A DNA stretch of 64,000 nucleotides from Reticulitermes speratus (taxonomy: Eukaryota; Arthropoda; Insecta; Blattodea; Rhinotermitidae). Numbering within the stretch: position 1 is the first letter of the stretch; each line of letters opens with the position of its first letter. The notes beneath the pieces were generated by a model. That model was not told the origin of the DNA and ran no database searches. It saw only the letters and a program-made list of their open reading frames with translations. This document shows positions 1 through 9,519 of this stretch, piece by piece. The stretch covers positions 34,128,743-34,192,742 of the forward strand of contig JAJKFL010000013.1 in NCBI GenBank assembly GCA_021186555.1, read 5' to 3'. The position numbers were made by a program, and so were the translations under genes.

Positions 1-455
1 CTGCACCTTTCATGACTCTCTCAACATGTCTACTTTGTGCTTGGAACTGAATTATATGAATGCACGTATCTGCTGTCCAACAGCAAGTGTATGATTTCGA
101 TAATCTATGTATTTGTATTGTAGTTCTAAATAAAAATTGTGCAGGCGTATTTCCATCAGAACACTCTTGAAGTTTCTTGTCTTTGCGATGGTTTGAATCT
201 CAATGAATCTGATGTATCATTGCCGAATTCGTCGTATCCTGAGTCACCTGAAGGTTACCTTAGAGAGAACGTAATGAAAATAAAAAATGATTGATCATGT
301 TGTGATGGAATACCGGTAGAAACGCTTTACAAAAAGGTATATATCAGAAAGTGAAATATTGTAGTAAGTGGAATTTAAAATGCAACCTTAACAAAACTCA
401 GCTGACGATATTGAAAGAAAACGGAAAACTGAAAAACAGAGAATGTTATTATGTA
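1..455. other. AT-rich stretch without recognised features
   Basis: I see no ORF of note, tandem repeat or recognisable element here. It ends at the TA dinucleotide (454-455) that serves as the left target site of the Tc1/mariner element. Confidence 0.5.
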
Positions 456-483
456 CAGAGTGGGCGAGAAGTCACCGTACACC
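456..483 (+). repeat. Left terminal inverted repeat of the Tc1/mariner element
   Basis: 28 bp from CAG to ACC, pairing with 1407-1434 in inverse orientation with one mismatch (GAG versus GGG near the tip). It would be the transposase binding and cleavage site. Confidence 0.85.
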
Positions 484-601
484 AGACAATACGCACCTCA
501 GACTCAATTTAAGTTTACACAGCACAGCACGCACTACAATGTAAAATGGTAGTTTGGCAACAGTGACCAAGATAGTGCATACGTGATTCGCCGCACACCA
601 C

Positions 602-1348
602 ATGAAGAAAGACTTGAATGTGAGGCCGTATCGCCCAACTTTCGTGAATGAACTGTCGGATGCCGACATGGAGCGGCGCTATGAATCATGCCATGCTCTG
701 CTGGACACATTCTCAAATGCCGTATCCCGATCAAAGGTTCTTTTCAGTGATGAATGTGCCATCTATCGCAGTGCGCGCGACAGAAATGTGGTGTTCTGGT
801 CAAAGGAGAATCCAAATTTCACGCAGGAGCTGGAACATAATCCACCGCATGTGATGATATGGGCGGGTATTACATCAGATTATCTGATTGGACCTTACTT
901 TTTCGATGGACCGGTGAATGCGGCATCTTGTTCGGCAACGTTGGAGACGTGGCTTATACCTCAGCTCAGAGACAGAGGACTCATGGATGACGTGTGGCTG
1001 CAGCACGATGGGGCACCCGCAAACTTCGCTCTTTCTGTGCGCGTAGTTTTGAACGAACATTTTCCAGGCCGATGGATTGGCCGTGGCTCACCAACATCTC
1101 CGGCACCATTGCCATGGCCACCACGTAGTCCTGACCTTACCACCCCAGACAATTCGTTGTGGGGTATTATCAAGGGAAGAGTGGCTGCGTGTCGCTACAA
1201 CACCAACGAAGATTTGCGCAGAGCTGTGGAAGACGCCTTTCGCACAATTACTCGAAAAATGCTCCGACGTATGTCACAGAGGACATGGAGGCGCATTCGT
1301 TTGTGTGTCCAGCATCAAGATGCACATACGGATCCACTGGGCATGTAA
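602..1348 (+). CDS. Tc1/mariner-family transposase, N-terminally truncated (DDE_3-like catalytic domain)
   Basis: This 248-codon frame encodes most of a DDE transposase catalytic domain, which would cut and join the element ends in the nucleus. Visible motifs are LFSDECAIY (first catalytic Asp, residue 50), WLQHDGAPAN (second Asp, residue 136) and PPRSPDL followed by the third candidate Asp at residue 183. The C-terminus contains RTWRRI and a helical tail. Full Tc1/mariner proteins are about 340 residues, so the helix-turn-helix DNA-binding part is missing. An in-frame TGA at 584-586 lies just upstream, so ATG 602 is simply the first Met after it. Spacing between the second and third Asp is 46 residues, longer than the 34-41 known for most families. 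The frame has no stops, but the protein is unlikely to be active without its N-terminus. It lies entirely between the TIRs of the 456-1434 element. Confidence 0.82.
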   Translation: MKKDLNVRPYRPTFVNELSDADMERRYESCHALLDTFSNAVSRSKVLFSDECAIYRSARDRNVVFWSKENPNFTQELEHNPPHVMIWAGITSDYLIGPYFFDGPVNAASCSATLETWLIPQLRDRGLMDDVWLQHDGAPANFALSVRVVLNEHFPGRWIGRGSPTSPAPLPWPPRSPDLTTPDNSLWGIIKGRVAACRYNTNEDLRRAVEDAFRTITRKMLRRMSQRTWRRIRLCVQHQDAHTDPLGM

Positions 1349-1406
1349 CCAAGACTTACGTAAGTGATTCAAATTAATTATGATTGATTATGATTGCATA
1401 CTAGTT

Positions 1407-1434
1407 GGTGTACGGTGACTTCTCGCCCACCCTG
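1407..1434 (-). repeat. Right terminal inverted repeat of the Tc1/mariner element
   Basis: Inverse partner of 456-483. It ends CCACCCTG and is followed by the TA target dinucleotide. Confidence 0.85.
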
Positions 1435-1436
1435 TA

Positions 1437-2690
1437 CATGGTCAAAGATTGGAGGCAGTAAAAGAATTTATTTATTTATTTAGGGTTAAAGCTAAAATGT
1501 TTTGGAGAATTGAGTAGATAAAAGGAAAGTGCAAAAGGCAAACAGACATTAAACCAACTGACAATTGTTTGATTAGAATACCCAATTTCCTACAAGAATC
1601 CTCTAAGTATTTTTCATACATATTGAAGTAGGATATATAATAAACCAAACGAAGTATATATAGATATTTTCTACTGCCCTGCGGCGCCGTCTGTTCTGGT
1701 AGAAATGTAACAACACTTTATAGGTATCCTAAAGATGGATGGAGCAAGTACTTTTCAAAATGTGTTACATTTTTATCAAATTACAAGACGTCACATGCCA
1801 GAAGACACTAGACTAAACTTCATAATTGCCGCCGGGATAGCCTCAAGACTTACGAACGAGATATGCGTTGTAACGTCACGTAGACTTGTTACCGGATATC
1901 GACTTTTCGAGGGGATATACAAACACATGTTCAGAGCAAAAGCGAATTCTACTCTGAAGGCTGGCGCGGTGTCTTTCGTCTACCAGTTTACGGCAATATA
2001 ACTCAGACGACCTCATATATATTTCGCCTCCGTGAAAACCTAAAATCCTAAAATGTATGTCATTGACTTCATAAAATAAGATATTCATAGAATGTTGTTT
2101 CATGGGGTGGTGGTAGAATATACATTTATATAATACTTGTGCAATAAAAACAGAAGTTGTCTTTAAAGTGTGACATTGGATCTTGAACGATCCTCAATTC
2201 CATTTTTAAAAACACATACACAAAAAGAATAAATTAATCGTAAATTGTGACTTTTTATCAATGAATTGCAGTTTTGTGCTCGGAGTTACATAATAACTTC
2301 TCATAATTCCAGCAGGATAATGAACTGCTATGAACATTGATTTTTAGACTCAAAATCAGTCATATATATATATATGTATATATATATATTCCAAACCACC
2401 GTCATGCACAACAAAATCTACAAAATTTACAGGTTACTAGTTTCAGCTTATCAATTAAGCCATCATCGGACCTATTAAATATCAAGAACCATACAAAACC
2501 TTATAAGTTTTTGTGTGGTACTGTATGCTGTACCGTTGTATGGGGCATATTGTGAAAATTGAGATGGCCACTAAATTACTTTTGAAATGGAAAATATAAG
2601 TATTTTTTTGAATGAGAGTATGTAATCGATATTATGTAAGTTTTTCGGGTTTTGTGACGGTAGCTAGAGTCTTCTAATTGTGACACTGTG
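1437..2690. other. Gene-free stretch with a foldback-family fragment and a TA microsatellite
   Basis: Positions 1785-1850 contain GACGTCACATGCCAGAAGAC followed by TTCATAATTGCCGCCGGGATAG. This resembles the outer arm of the foldback family described at 23.3, 29.8 and 34.1 kb. A (TA)n tract interrupted by a G lies near 2361-2390. The ORF at 1735-2001 runs through this repeat and shows no protein family, so I do not call it a gene. Confidence 0.4.
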
Positions 2691-2812
2691 TAGTCATGGA
2701 GATGGATACCAGCGTCGACTTCAACCCCGATTATAGAGGTAGCATATTTCTCCGAAACGTAGTATCTACGACCAAGACTACGCAATGTTACAACCCAGAA
2801 TACCAACGTACA
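2690..2812. mobile_element. Foldback-family relic (GACGCCGTGTAG type)
   Basis: The segment has the family layout: a TCTCCGAAACGTAGTATC core followed by CAAGACTACGCAATGTTACAACCCAGAATAC, with the complementary arm (GTGACACTGTGTAGTCATGG) just upstream. The arms are diverged, so this is an old copy. It appears to be non-coding. Confidence 0.45.
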
Positions 2813-3319
2813 GTTATAAAAAATATTCTTGGCGGGGTGAAGAGTAGATTATTTTCGTTTAATGCTGATTAAGGGTCGCTTAAAAAGTTTTGTTTCCCCT
2901 TTTTTCCCCTCTAAAGAACTAAATATTTAATGTACACTACTACTGAGTCCCTACCTTATAACTTTGCATATTACCGTGTATTTATTTCTTAAGTCACAGA
3001 AATCAAAACCAACAAAATACACTTTATGTAGGGAGAAACCCCTAATGGAGTATATAGCCAGCTGCTTCCTGGTTTTATTGTTTCTTATAGTTGTGATGTA
3101 CCATTTTGCTGTTACTAGTCACCGAAGCATTCTTGCCGTGCCAGGGACTAAACTGTCTTGCAACAGAACAATATTCGACATTTTTATACTTGTTTTATGT
3201 AAATAAACGTTGTTTTTCATAACATATAAGTTAAGGCTTCAGTTGCCTTTACCAGGAAGCCTAAAAGCAGTGCGTAGGAAACAGCTTCATATTCTGTACC
3301 TTTCCTCAAATATTATTAG

Positions 3320-3575
3320 AATGTTTAGATTAAGGGGTGAGATGAGCTGGACATATGCATGCATGGAAGACAAGAGAAATGTGTACAAGGTTTGGCGGGA
3401 GTGGGTAAAATAATACAGTCCACTAACGAGATTTAGACGGAGATGGGGTGATAATATTAAAGTGGCTTTAAAAGTAATAGGATTTGAGGTTGTGGAATGG
3501 AATTTCTTTCAGGACATGGATATGGCATTAAACATATCTCGATTAAAGGCAAGAAATATTACAAATAGCTGAGCA
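3320..3575 (+). pseudogene. Non-LTR retrotransposon 3' relic (LINE-A family)
   Basis: Across frames the plus strand shows the C-terminal tail common in insect LINE reverse transcriptases. It has a RLRGEMSWT stretch, then MEDKRNVYKV, then FRRRWGDNIK, then a WNFFQDMDMA region, interrupted by stops and frameshifts. Related, even more decayed copies lie at 4796-5046 and 22195-22450. It is a dead 5'-truncated LINE end. Family assignment is from memory of this recurring arthropod tail. Confidence 0.6.
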
Positions 3576-4086
3576 GCTTTTGCCTTTTCAAGCACTTTAA
3601 TAAATGGAGTTTTTTACTTAGGTAATTAGGTAGGTAATTAAGTAAGTTGTTCATTTATGTGACCATAATATCGTAAATTAGTTTACAAATTGAAGGACTG
3701 CAACACAAACCTCTCCAGTAAACTTACTCAATATTACATAAATCCAGGCTATAAAGGCCATTCCGTCTAAATGAGATATCTAGTGTGCAGCGTAAGAACT
3801 GTTAAGAAAATTAAATACTAGTAACTACGATTGAGGTAATTCTGGAAACCCAAAAGAAATCATTCTGAAAATTACAAATTTTGGAGGCCTATTGTGGATT
3901 CTTGAAACTTGGCTACATCATTAAAGCCTACTTCTATTTCCACAACCTAATTCTGTAAACTTGTTCCCTGAATGCTCTTAACTTTATGTTATATTCGGAT
4001 TTCTTCTATAAAGATTTTGCCTTCAGTTTCACTCCTTCCTGTTGCGCTGATTCCTTGTGCTATAGAAAGCTGTAGTTCGGGACTCC

Positions 4087-4116
4087 TTACCCCCACCCCC
4101 ACCCCCACACACAACA
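4087..4116 (+). repeat. (CCCCCA)n microsatellite
   Basis: Three to four units of ACCCCC in a C-rich run, followed by ACACACAACACAG. The ORFs on both strands across it (3972-4304 and 3989-4261) are explained by this low-complexity sequence. Confidence 0.7.
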
Positions 4117-4795
4117 CAGACACACTTTCTGTATTCCGTGCTCCCTTCCACAATGCTTCTTTATCAGCTCCTCGCCCTCGCTTCTTGCACTTCAGCTGTT
4201 TCTTGGCAAGTTTTCCTTCTTCGATCCGCCATTCCTGTAGAACGAGTCGATTCCAATGCAAATTACATCTCCTTTATATCAAAGTTAACGTGTGCTTGTT
4301 GTAATGTTATGACTTAGTTGGTCATTGAATAATACCAAAACCTCTCAATAATGTAAAGCAACTTTTACATGTAACAGTCAGTACTCTGCTTCCTATTTGA
4401 GAGGTCACCAGTTCGATTCTCAAAAGTAGTGGAAGATAATTAAAATACCTGAACACCACGATTAAAGCGACATTGTTGATAGAGTCATAATCGTGCATAT
4501 GAATGTAACGATATATTTGATACCGCCGTTGTTACTGAAAGTTCACTGTAGGTTACTCACTCGCTCCATACAAATTCTCCGGTAGATATTTAAATACGAC
4601 ATGACCAATTCTTGCTTGTGTTTCAAAATCTTTCAGATATGCCCATTACATAACTTCTTGTAAACCATACGTTAATAAGTACGGCTCCCAACCATAAAAC
4701 CCAAACAATAATTAATGTAATTTAATGAAAAAAGTTCATACATTATTTTGATTGCCATATTATTTAATGCCGTTGATTCAAGTGCATATAATACG

Positions 4796-5046
4796 TACTT
4801 CTCACGAAATATTATTAAGCTGTTCAAATCAAGAAGAATTAGATGGGCGATGCATGTGCCACGATGGCGGGTAAGAGAAATGCATACATGTTTGGTGGTC
4901 ACCTGAAGAAAAGAGACCATTTGGAAGACCTTAGGCTTAGATATATGGTTAATAAGTGGTGGGTTATTTTTAGAACGGCAATGAACCATCGGGTCTCATA
5001 AAATAGGGGAATTTATTGATTAGCTAAGGAACCATTAGGTTCTCAA
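4796..5046 (+). pseudogene. LINE-A 3' relic
   Basis: Reading through stops gives RRIRWAMHV, then a GRPR-like segment reduced to ETIWKTLG, then the post-ORF sequence with GSHKIGEF and a WLAE-like remnant (GATTAGCTAAGGAACC). This parallels the copy at 22195-22450, including the region after the stop. It is heavily frameshifted and inactive. Confidence 0.5.
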
Positions 5047-5734
5047 TAAGTTCTCTGCTCCGTGTAGTTAGTTAATTGATTGGCTGATTGGTTGTTTGGT
5101 TGGTTTCGTTAGCCAGTTAATTTCAAGTTTTGGAACATACATCGTCGAGTGAAGTAAAAACTGAATATTGAGTAGGTGGGAATTTGGCTGTTTGTTGTCG
5201 TCGCCTATTTCAGAATACGTTCCCGGCATTTGTCTATACAATAGGAGCAAAATTACGACAAATTCTGCTGGGGGAATGCTGGTAGTCAGCCGATAATCGT
5301 AGTTGGTACAACTAAATAGAAATCTGTAGAGCAGGGCTGTTACTGCTACACTGCCTATCTGTTTCTTCATTATTTTATGGTTTATTAGCGATGTTTTCAG
5401 TAGCCCATACTATGTAGCATGAATGGCAGAATGATTAGTAAAAGGCGAGTTGGAAAGAATGGAAAGGAGGCGGTCATGGTCCAGTTGAGCTACTATCTCG
5501 AAATTTGACGGTGGGACTAAGGCCCCACAAATAAAGCTTCAGTCAATGTAGTCGGTGTCCTGACCGACATTAGTAAAAAGCGCCGAGTGTTACCGACTGA
5601 GTAGCTTATCGGTTACACGTACGTTGCCGTATCTGATTGAAATATGCGACAAAATGCCTAGCAAGAACTTCTCGTTTTTATTAGTTTGTAACAGGCTGTT
5701 ACTGAAGCATTAGTGTCCTGCAATTTTACGTCTG

Positions 5735-6003
5735 AGTGTGTACGACTGTTTGCTTTGTATGAGGAAGATGCCGGGTTCAAATCTCGGTCCGGAGACAGTC
5801 CATCCTAACTGAAGGCTGTCCTGTGTTTCTTCGATCCCACCAGATATTCCGAGGCAGTACCAAAAATTAGGGCCCATCGTATCCCTACTACATACTTTCT
5901 ATTCATTATTCACTTAACACCCTTTTTGTGGTGAAGTCCCCGCAGCAGATGCTACGGGCGCACCGCAGCCTTAAGGCTTTTTGTGCAACCCTGTGATGAA
6001 GAT
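5735..6003 (+). mobile_element. Probable tRNA-derived SINE relic
   Basis: A B-box-like GCCGGGTTCAAATCTCGGT is followed by a body with TTTCTTCGATCCCACCAG and TTCCGAGGCAGTACC. These phrases recur in diverged form at 33.8 and 57.7 kb. No clear A-box or target duplication remains, so family and boundaries are tentative. Confidence 0.4.
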
Positions 6004-6011
6004 GATTAGTT

Positions 6012-6198
6012 TTTCCGTTTTTCCGTGTAATGGAGCACCGGTGGAATTAAATTGACAGGGGAAACACGATGTACTCGGGAAACACCTGTCCCAGTGCCAC
6101 TTTGTCCACCAAAAGTCCCACATGGACTGACCCGTGATCGAACCCGAGCCTCCGCGGTGAGAGGCCGGCGATTAACCACCTGAGCCATGGCACGGCCC
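6012..6198 (-). mobile_element. tRNA-derived SINE (SINE-E), minus strand
   Basis: On the minus strand the head reads GGCCGTGCCATGGCTCAGGTGG (A-box-like), then CTCGGGTTCGATCACGGGT (B-box), then a non-tRNA body ending in an A-rich tail (seen as TTTTTCCG on the plus strand). This matches RNA polymerase III SINE architecture. The 60-codon ORF on this strand (6006-6188) is only a read-through of the SINE. I found one copy in this window. Confidence 0.7.
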
Positions 6199-6265
6199 TC
6201 CTAGCTCACTATCTTTCAGCGTTTCTATAATCTGAGCTGCTGACAGCGTCATTATATGAACCATA

Positions 6266-6301
6266 AACAAACAAACAAACAAACAACAAAGAAACAAACA
6301 G
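6266..6301 (+). repeat. (AAAC)n microsatellite
   Basis: Several consecutive ACAA/AAAC units, slightly interrupted (AACAACAAAGAAAC). Confidence 0.8.
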
Positions 6302-7050
6302 ATCGTAAAACTGTCCATGAGTTTAATTAAGCCTTGCGCAATGAAGACCTATATGGAGTGGAGGTATAGCTTCGATCCTTTTTATCTCCGTAGGGAATGG
6401 AGATAAGTTGTCAGCTTTACGCCCCAGCCGCAAATATTTACCCGTGGTGGACCTCAGAGACGGTCCAGAGGCCGAGCTCCTTCTGAGACTCTTATCGGTT
6501 TCCTCGACCATCCCTACCGAAGTCTTTTCACATAAATAAATAACTAAACATGATGTGCAAGTCAGTTTCCAGCAACCAATCCTAGCGATCCCAAAAAAAG
6601 CCGATCAAGGTTAGATAGCCTCACTTTGCCATGGATATGAACAGCTGCGAAAAGCCTTCTTGTATTCTCCGTGTATGTAGGTGAATTTTTTAAAAAAGGA
6701 AAGCTCATGAAAAGTCTGTATGGGTCAGAATTGTATGACATACGTTCTGGGACGTGCACACACATACAGAGTGTTTTTATTGATTCGTACTTGGACGTCA
6801 GGGTAATGTACATATTTGCTTCCGCAGTGTTAATTAAATAATGAATCTCAGCAACTAAACTTCATAGCACAAACTTGCAGCGTGTGTAGCCAAAATTTAC
6901 CACTGAAATAACGTAATGTGATGAGTCAAAATCTTGAAGGAACCATCTGTTCTCACCTTCTAAGCAATCCACTCTTTTTACGATACAGCCTTATGTGATA
7001 ATTTCAGCTGGCGTATTTCAGAACCTGAGGTCGCAATGAAACGTCGAAAG
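6302..7050. other. Gene-free stretch
   Basis: The short ORFs here (6323-6511 and 6562-6813, minus strand) show no family resemblance and have no splice or initiation context that convinces me. Positions 6330-6510 are locally GC-richer and could be a diverged SINE, but I cannot identify a B-box. Confidence 0.35.
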
Positions 7051-7063
7051 ATCGACTATATTA

Positions 7064-7312
7064 CGCTAGCAAGGTCCTAGAATGTGACGCTGCGTAGTTT
7101 GTTAAATAGGTACCAACATTTCGGAAGCACATGCTGCCTCCATCACCAGGTAAGTAGACATGAAGACAGCGGAGTCCCTCGAAATTCTGGTACCTGTCCA
7201 CAAACTTGCACGCCTTCACATTCCATAAGACCATAATCTTCATAGCTTCTGTCATGAAAACTTCAGGCTCTGACATGAATGTGTTTGTGAGATTTGAGGT
7301 TTCCACTACGTT
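7064..7312. mobile_element. Foldback-family copy (one arm)
   Basis: AGAATGTGACGCTGCGTAGTTTG is followed by GGTACCAACATTTCGGAAGCAC and CTGCCTCCATCACC, which is the canonical arm order of the family. The ORF at 7061-7306 (minus) is read-through. Confidence 0.55.
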
Positions 7313-7332
7313 GTTTATACATGTTACACTTA

Positions 7333-7438
7333 ACAGGATATCACGTCGTGTTGATTGTTAATATTTCGACGACGTATCAGCAAGCTGCGTCGAAACGTCT
7401 GTAACAACTTATGAATCAACACGGCGTCATATCGCAAT
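7333..7438. repeat. Inverted repeat around a TTTCGACG core
   Basis: GATATCACGTCGTGTTGAT at the left pairs with ATCAACACGGCGTCATATC at the right, with inner arms ATTTCGACG and CGTCGAAAC. It forms a foldback structure of about 106 bp adjacent to the 7064-7312 copy, and it shares the family's CGGCGTCATATC motif. Confidence 0.7.
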
Positions 7439-7439
7439 A

Positions 7440-8290
7440 GGTTGTAATGTTAGGTGGATGTATTTATTCACATCTTGATTCCTTCAGATCACATTCGTTA
7501 TTATAAGCACCACGTCCTTTAACATTGAAGAACTCTGCATTTTCCCACACAGTGTATTTATGGGGTTCCTATAGCCCGGATGTTTAGAATAAACAGCGAT
7601 TAATTCCAGAAACAACATTAACCGATTTTTATCTATAATTCAGAGTCTGATGTGTCTATGAAGTAAGAACTTAGTTGTTAAACATTTGTTTGACATTTAA
7701 ATTTCAAAGGACTAATTATTATCAGTGTCAGGTGAGGAGTATAAATTGTGTCTCCGCATCATGTAATAATATTCAGTAATTTTTAGCCTACTTCATCTCT
7801 TGCAAGCTTTGTTTATCATTTACATCCCAGTCAGTGGACATCATTACTCCAGCTACAAACGGCAGGCAGTCACACAGTGCCGGGTCCTGTTGACACGACA
7901 AAATATAAAGTGCTTTCTAGAAACTTACAAATAGTAATAAACACGTTAAATAACCCAATTATTATGTAATGAATATATGTCACGAAGCTGTGGCTGCTGT
8001 AACTCTAGATAACTTGTATCCGGGCTGGAATTCGAACCATAAACTTCCAGCGCGCAAACCAAATATATTACCATTACACTATTTAGATCAGTGACTAATT
8101 TCCCTGTACATGCATTGTAATATAGTACATTAAATCGTGTTAATATCTTGTAATTCGTGAAATTAGATATTTCCATGTTAGGAGGTCCATGAGTAGCACA
8201 CTACTCGCGTAAACAATTTAATACCTATAGTCGTCATCAGGCGTCTCTTATCTTTAGAACGCCATGTCACATGTTAATAAACACGTCCCT
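7440..8290. other. Gene-free AT-rich stretch
   Basis: I see no element or credible coding sequence. AACTTCCAGCGCGCAAACCAAATATATTACCATTAC near 8040 looks like a decayed tRNA-like or SINE fragment on the minus strand (TGGAATTCGAACC at 8025-8040 resembles a B-box), but nothing else supports it. Confidence 0.3.
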
Positions 8291-8597
8291 TTCCCACTCG
8301 CGAAGGGGAAAATCGCCCTCAACAGACGCATATAAGAGTTTTAAAGCGACAAGGCGAAGAGAAATGTTTGTCTAGTAGCATTTGAACGTCATATGAACAG
8401 GAGAGCAGCTGTTATCGGATGGGCCGAGTGCGAACTTGTGCGTCAGTTGTGTTGAGCGGTTGAGTCTGTCTCTCACTAGCAGGGGCAGTGTCAGTGGCTT
8501 GGTACTGTCGCGTCATGCAGAAATAATTGTACGTACTGCGAAACGGCTGCTGATTGAGTTCTGGAAAGGTGGAGTATGGTGACTGTGACGTGTAGAA

Positions 8598-8637
8598 ATG
8601 GCGGAGACGTTACTATTAACCAAGAATGTTCTGCGAT
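8598..8637 (+). CDS. Candidate first coding exon (tentative)
   Basis: ATG at 8598 sits in the context GAAATGG. It opens 13 codons (MAETLLLTKNVLR) plus one base, then meets GTAAGT at 8638-8643, a consensus 5' splice donor. The preceding 300 bp (about 8290-8600) is visibly richer in GC and CpG than its surroundings, as expected of an insect 5' UTR or promoter. I do not recognise the peptide. Joining this phase-1 end directly to the candidate acceptor at 41542 would create TAG, so those two are not consecutive exons. Chance occurrence is quite possible. Confidence 0.25.
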
Positions 8638-8659
8638 GTAAGTCTGCATCAACTTAAGG

Positions 8660-9515
8660 GAATTAAAAACACTACATATTCCGTCTGATACAATCTTTAT
8701 TTATTATTATTATGTCAAACGCTACATGTTTCGATCGAGCCAGTCATCATGAGGTGTTCATTTTATACAAATCTTAAAACTCAAGGCAAAATGTAAATTT
8801 TTTGCGAGATCTCACAAATGATATAAAATATAAATTACAATCGACTTCTAATTCTTAATGGTGTGTCATTTACCACAAACGGTGTGGTGTATAATTTAAA
8901 GCTTAAAAGTTTTAAAAAATTTAGGATACTAGTTCCTAATTCAAAAGTGTTTAAATGGCGGTTAACATTTCCTCTTCTTTTTTGTGTTTTAAATCCATTT
9001 TTAAAACACGGGATGGATAGCGTCAAATTGATTGGTAAGGTAAAGTAAAGTTCACCCTAGAATAGGCCATGAAGGCCAGAGGGGGAGTAGAGGTATAGCT
9101 CTACTCTTTCTTTTACCTCGGCGCTAGATGGGGGTGGGTGGTTAACACCACGCCTCGGCCGCTTTACCCCCGGGAATGACCCGGTACCCATTGTATAGGA
9201 GGCTGGGTGGGCCTCAGGGCCGGTCTGGACGGGTGCTGAAAATCTCGCCCCCACCGGGATTCGATCCCCGGACCGTCCAGCCCATAGCGAGTCGCTAACC
9301 GACTGAGCTATCCCGGCCCCAAATTGATTGGTAAGGAGTCAAATTCGTACCATCAATAAATATAAAAAGGTTTTAAAAATGGTTTTTGTATAAGAGTTTT
9401 TGTACGAAATAAACACATGATGATCGGCTTGATCGTAACATGTAAATTTTGAGATGATGATAATAAACAAAGGTTGTGTCAGACGGAATACGTAATGTTA
9501 TTTATGTAATTCTCT
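8660..9515. mobile_element. Long-inverted-repeat element, interrupted by a SINE
   Basis: The left arm (about 8660-8770) contains ACATATTCCGTCTGATAC, ACATGTTTCGATCGAGCC and TCATCATGAGG. The right arm (about 9400-9515) contains the inverse: ATGATGATCGGCTTGATCG, AACATGTAAATT and GTCAGACGGAATACGTAATG. The arms are roughly 110 bp with perhaps 75-80% identity by eye. The centre holds a nested SINE (9041-9319). No transposase is visible, so it is a non-autonomous foldback or MITE-like element. Confidence 0.65.
9041..9319 (-). mobile_element. Full-length tRNA-derived SINE (SINE-B), minus strand, with 17-bp target duplication
   Basis: On the minus strand it begins GGGGCCGGGATAGCTCAG (tRNA-like 5' end and A-box), continues to a GGGGATCGAATCCCGG B-box, and ends with a body rich in CTCTACTCCCCCTCTGGCC. 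Flanking repeats CAAATTGATTGGTAAGG at 9024-9040 and 9320-9336 are identical over 17 bp, the signature of LINE-mediated insertion. This is the best-preserved SINE-B copy here and lies inside the 8660-9515 element, so it is younger than that element. Confidence 0.9.
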
Positions 9516-9519
9516 ATAC

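Larger units (their letters stand above)
456..1434 (+). mobile_element. Tc1/mariner-superfamily DNA transposon, 979 bp, with TIRs and TA target site
   Basis: The left end starts CAGAGTGGGCGAGAAGTC (456 on) and the right end is its reverse complement (1407-1434), with a single mismatch over about 28 bp. TA dinucleotides flank both sides (454-455 and 1435-1436), as expected for Tc1/mariner insertion. The match continues outward as ATG/CAT, so the apparent repeat reaches 33 bp. Only about 145 bp separate the left terminus from the transposase ORF, too little for the usual N-terminal DNA-binding region, so this is probably an internally deleted copy. The nearly intact TIRs and open frame argue for a fairly young insertion. 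Confidence 0.88.

Noticed and set aside
9250..9320. tRNA gene (minus strand)
   Set aside because: It has tRNA-like A- and B-boxes, but it is continuous with a SINE-B body and lies within the SINE target duplications.
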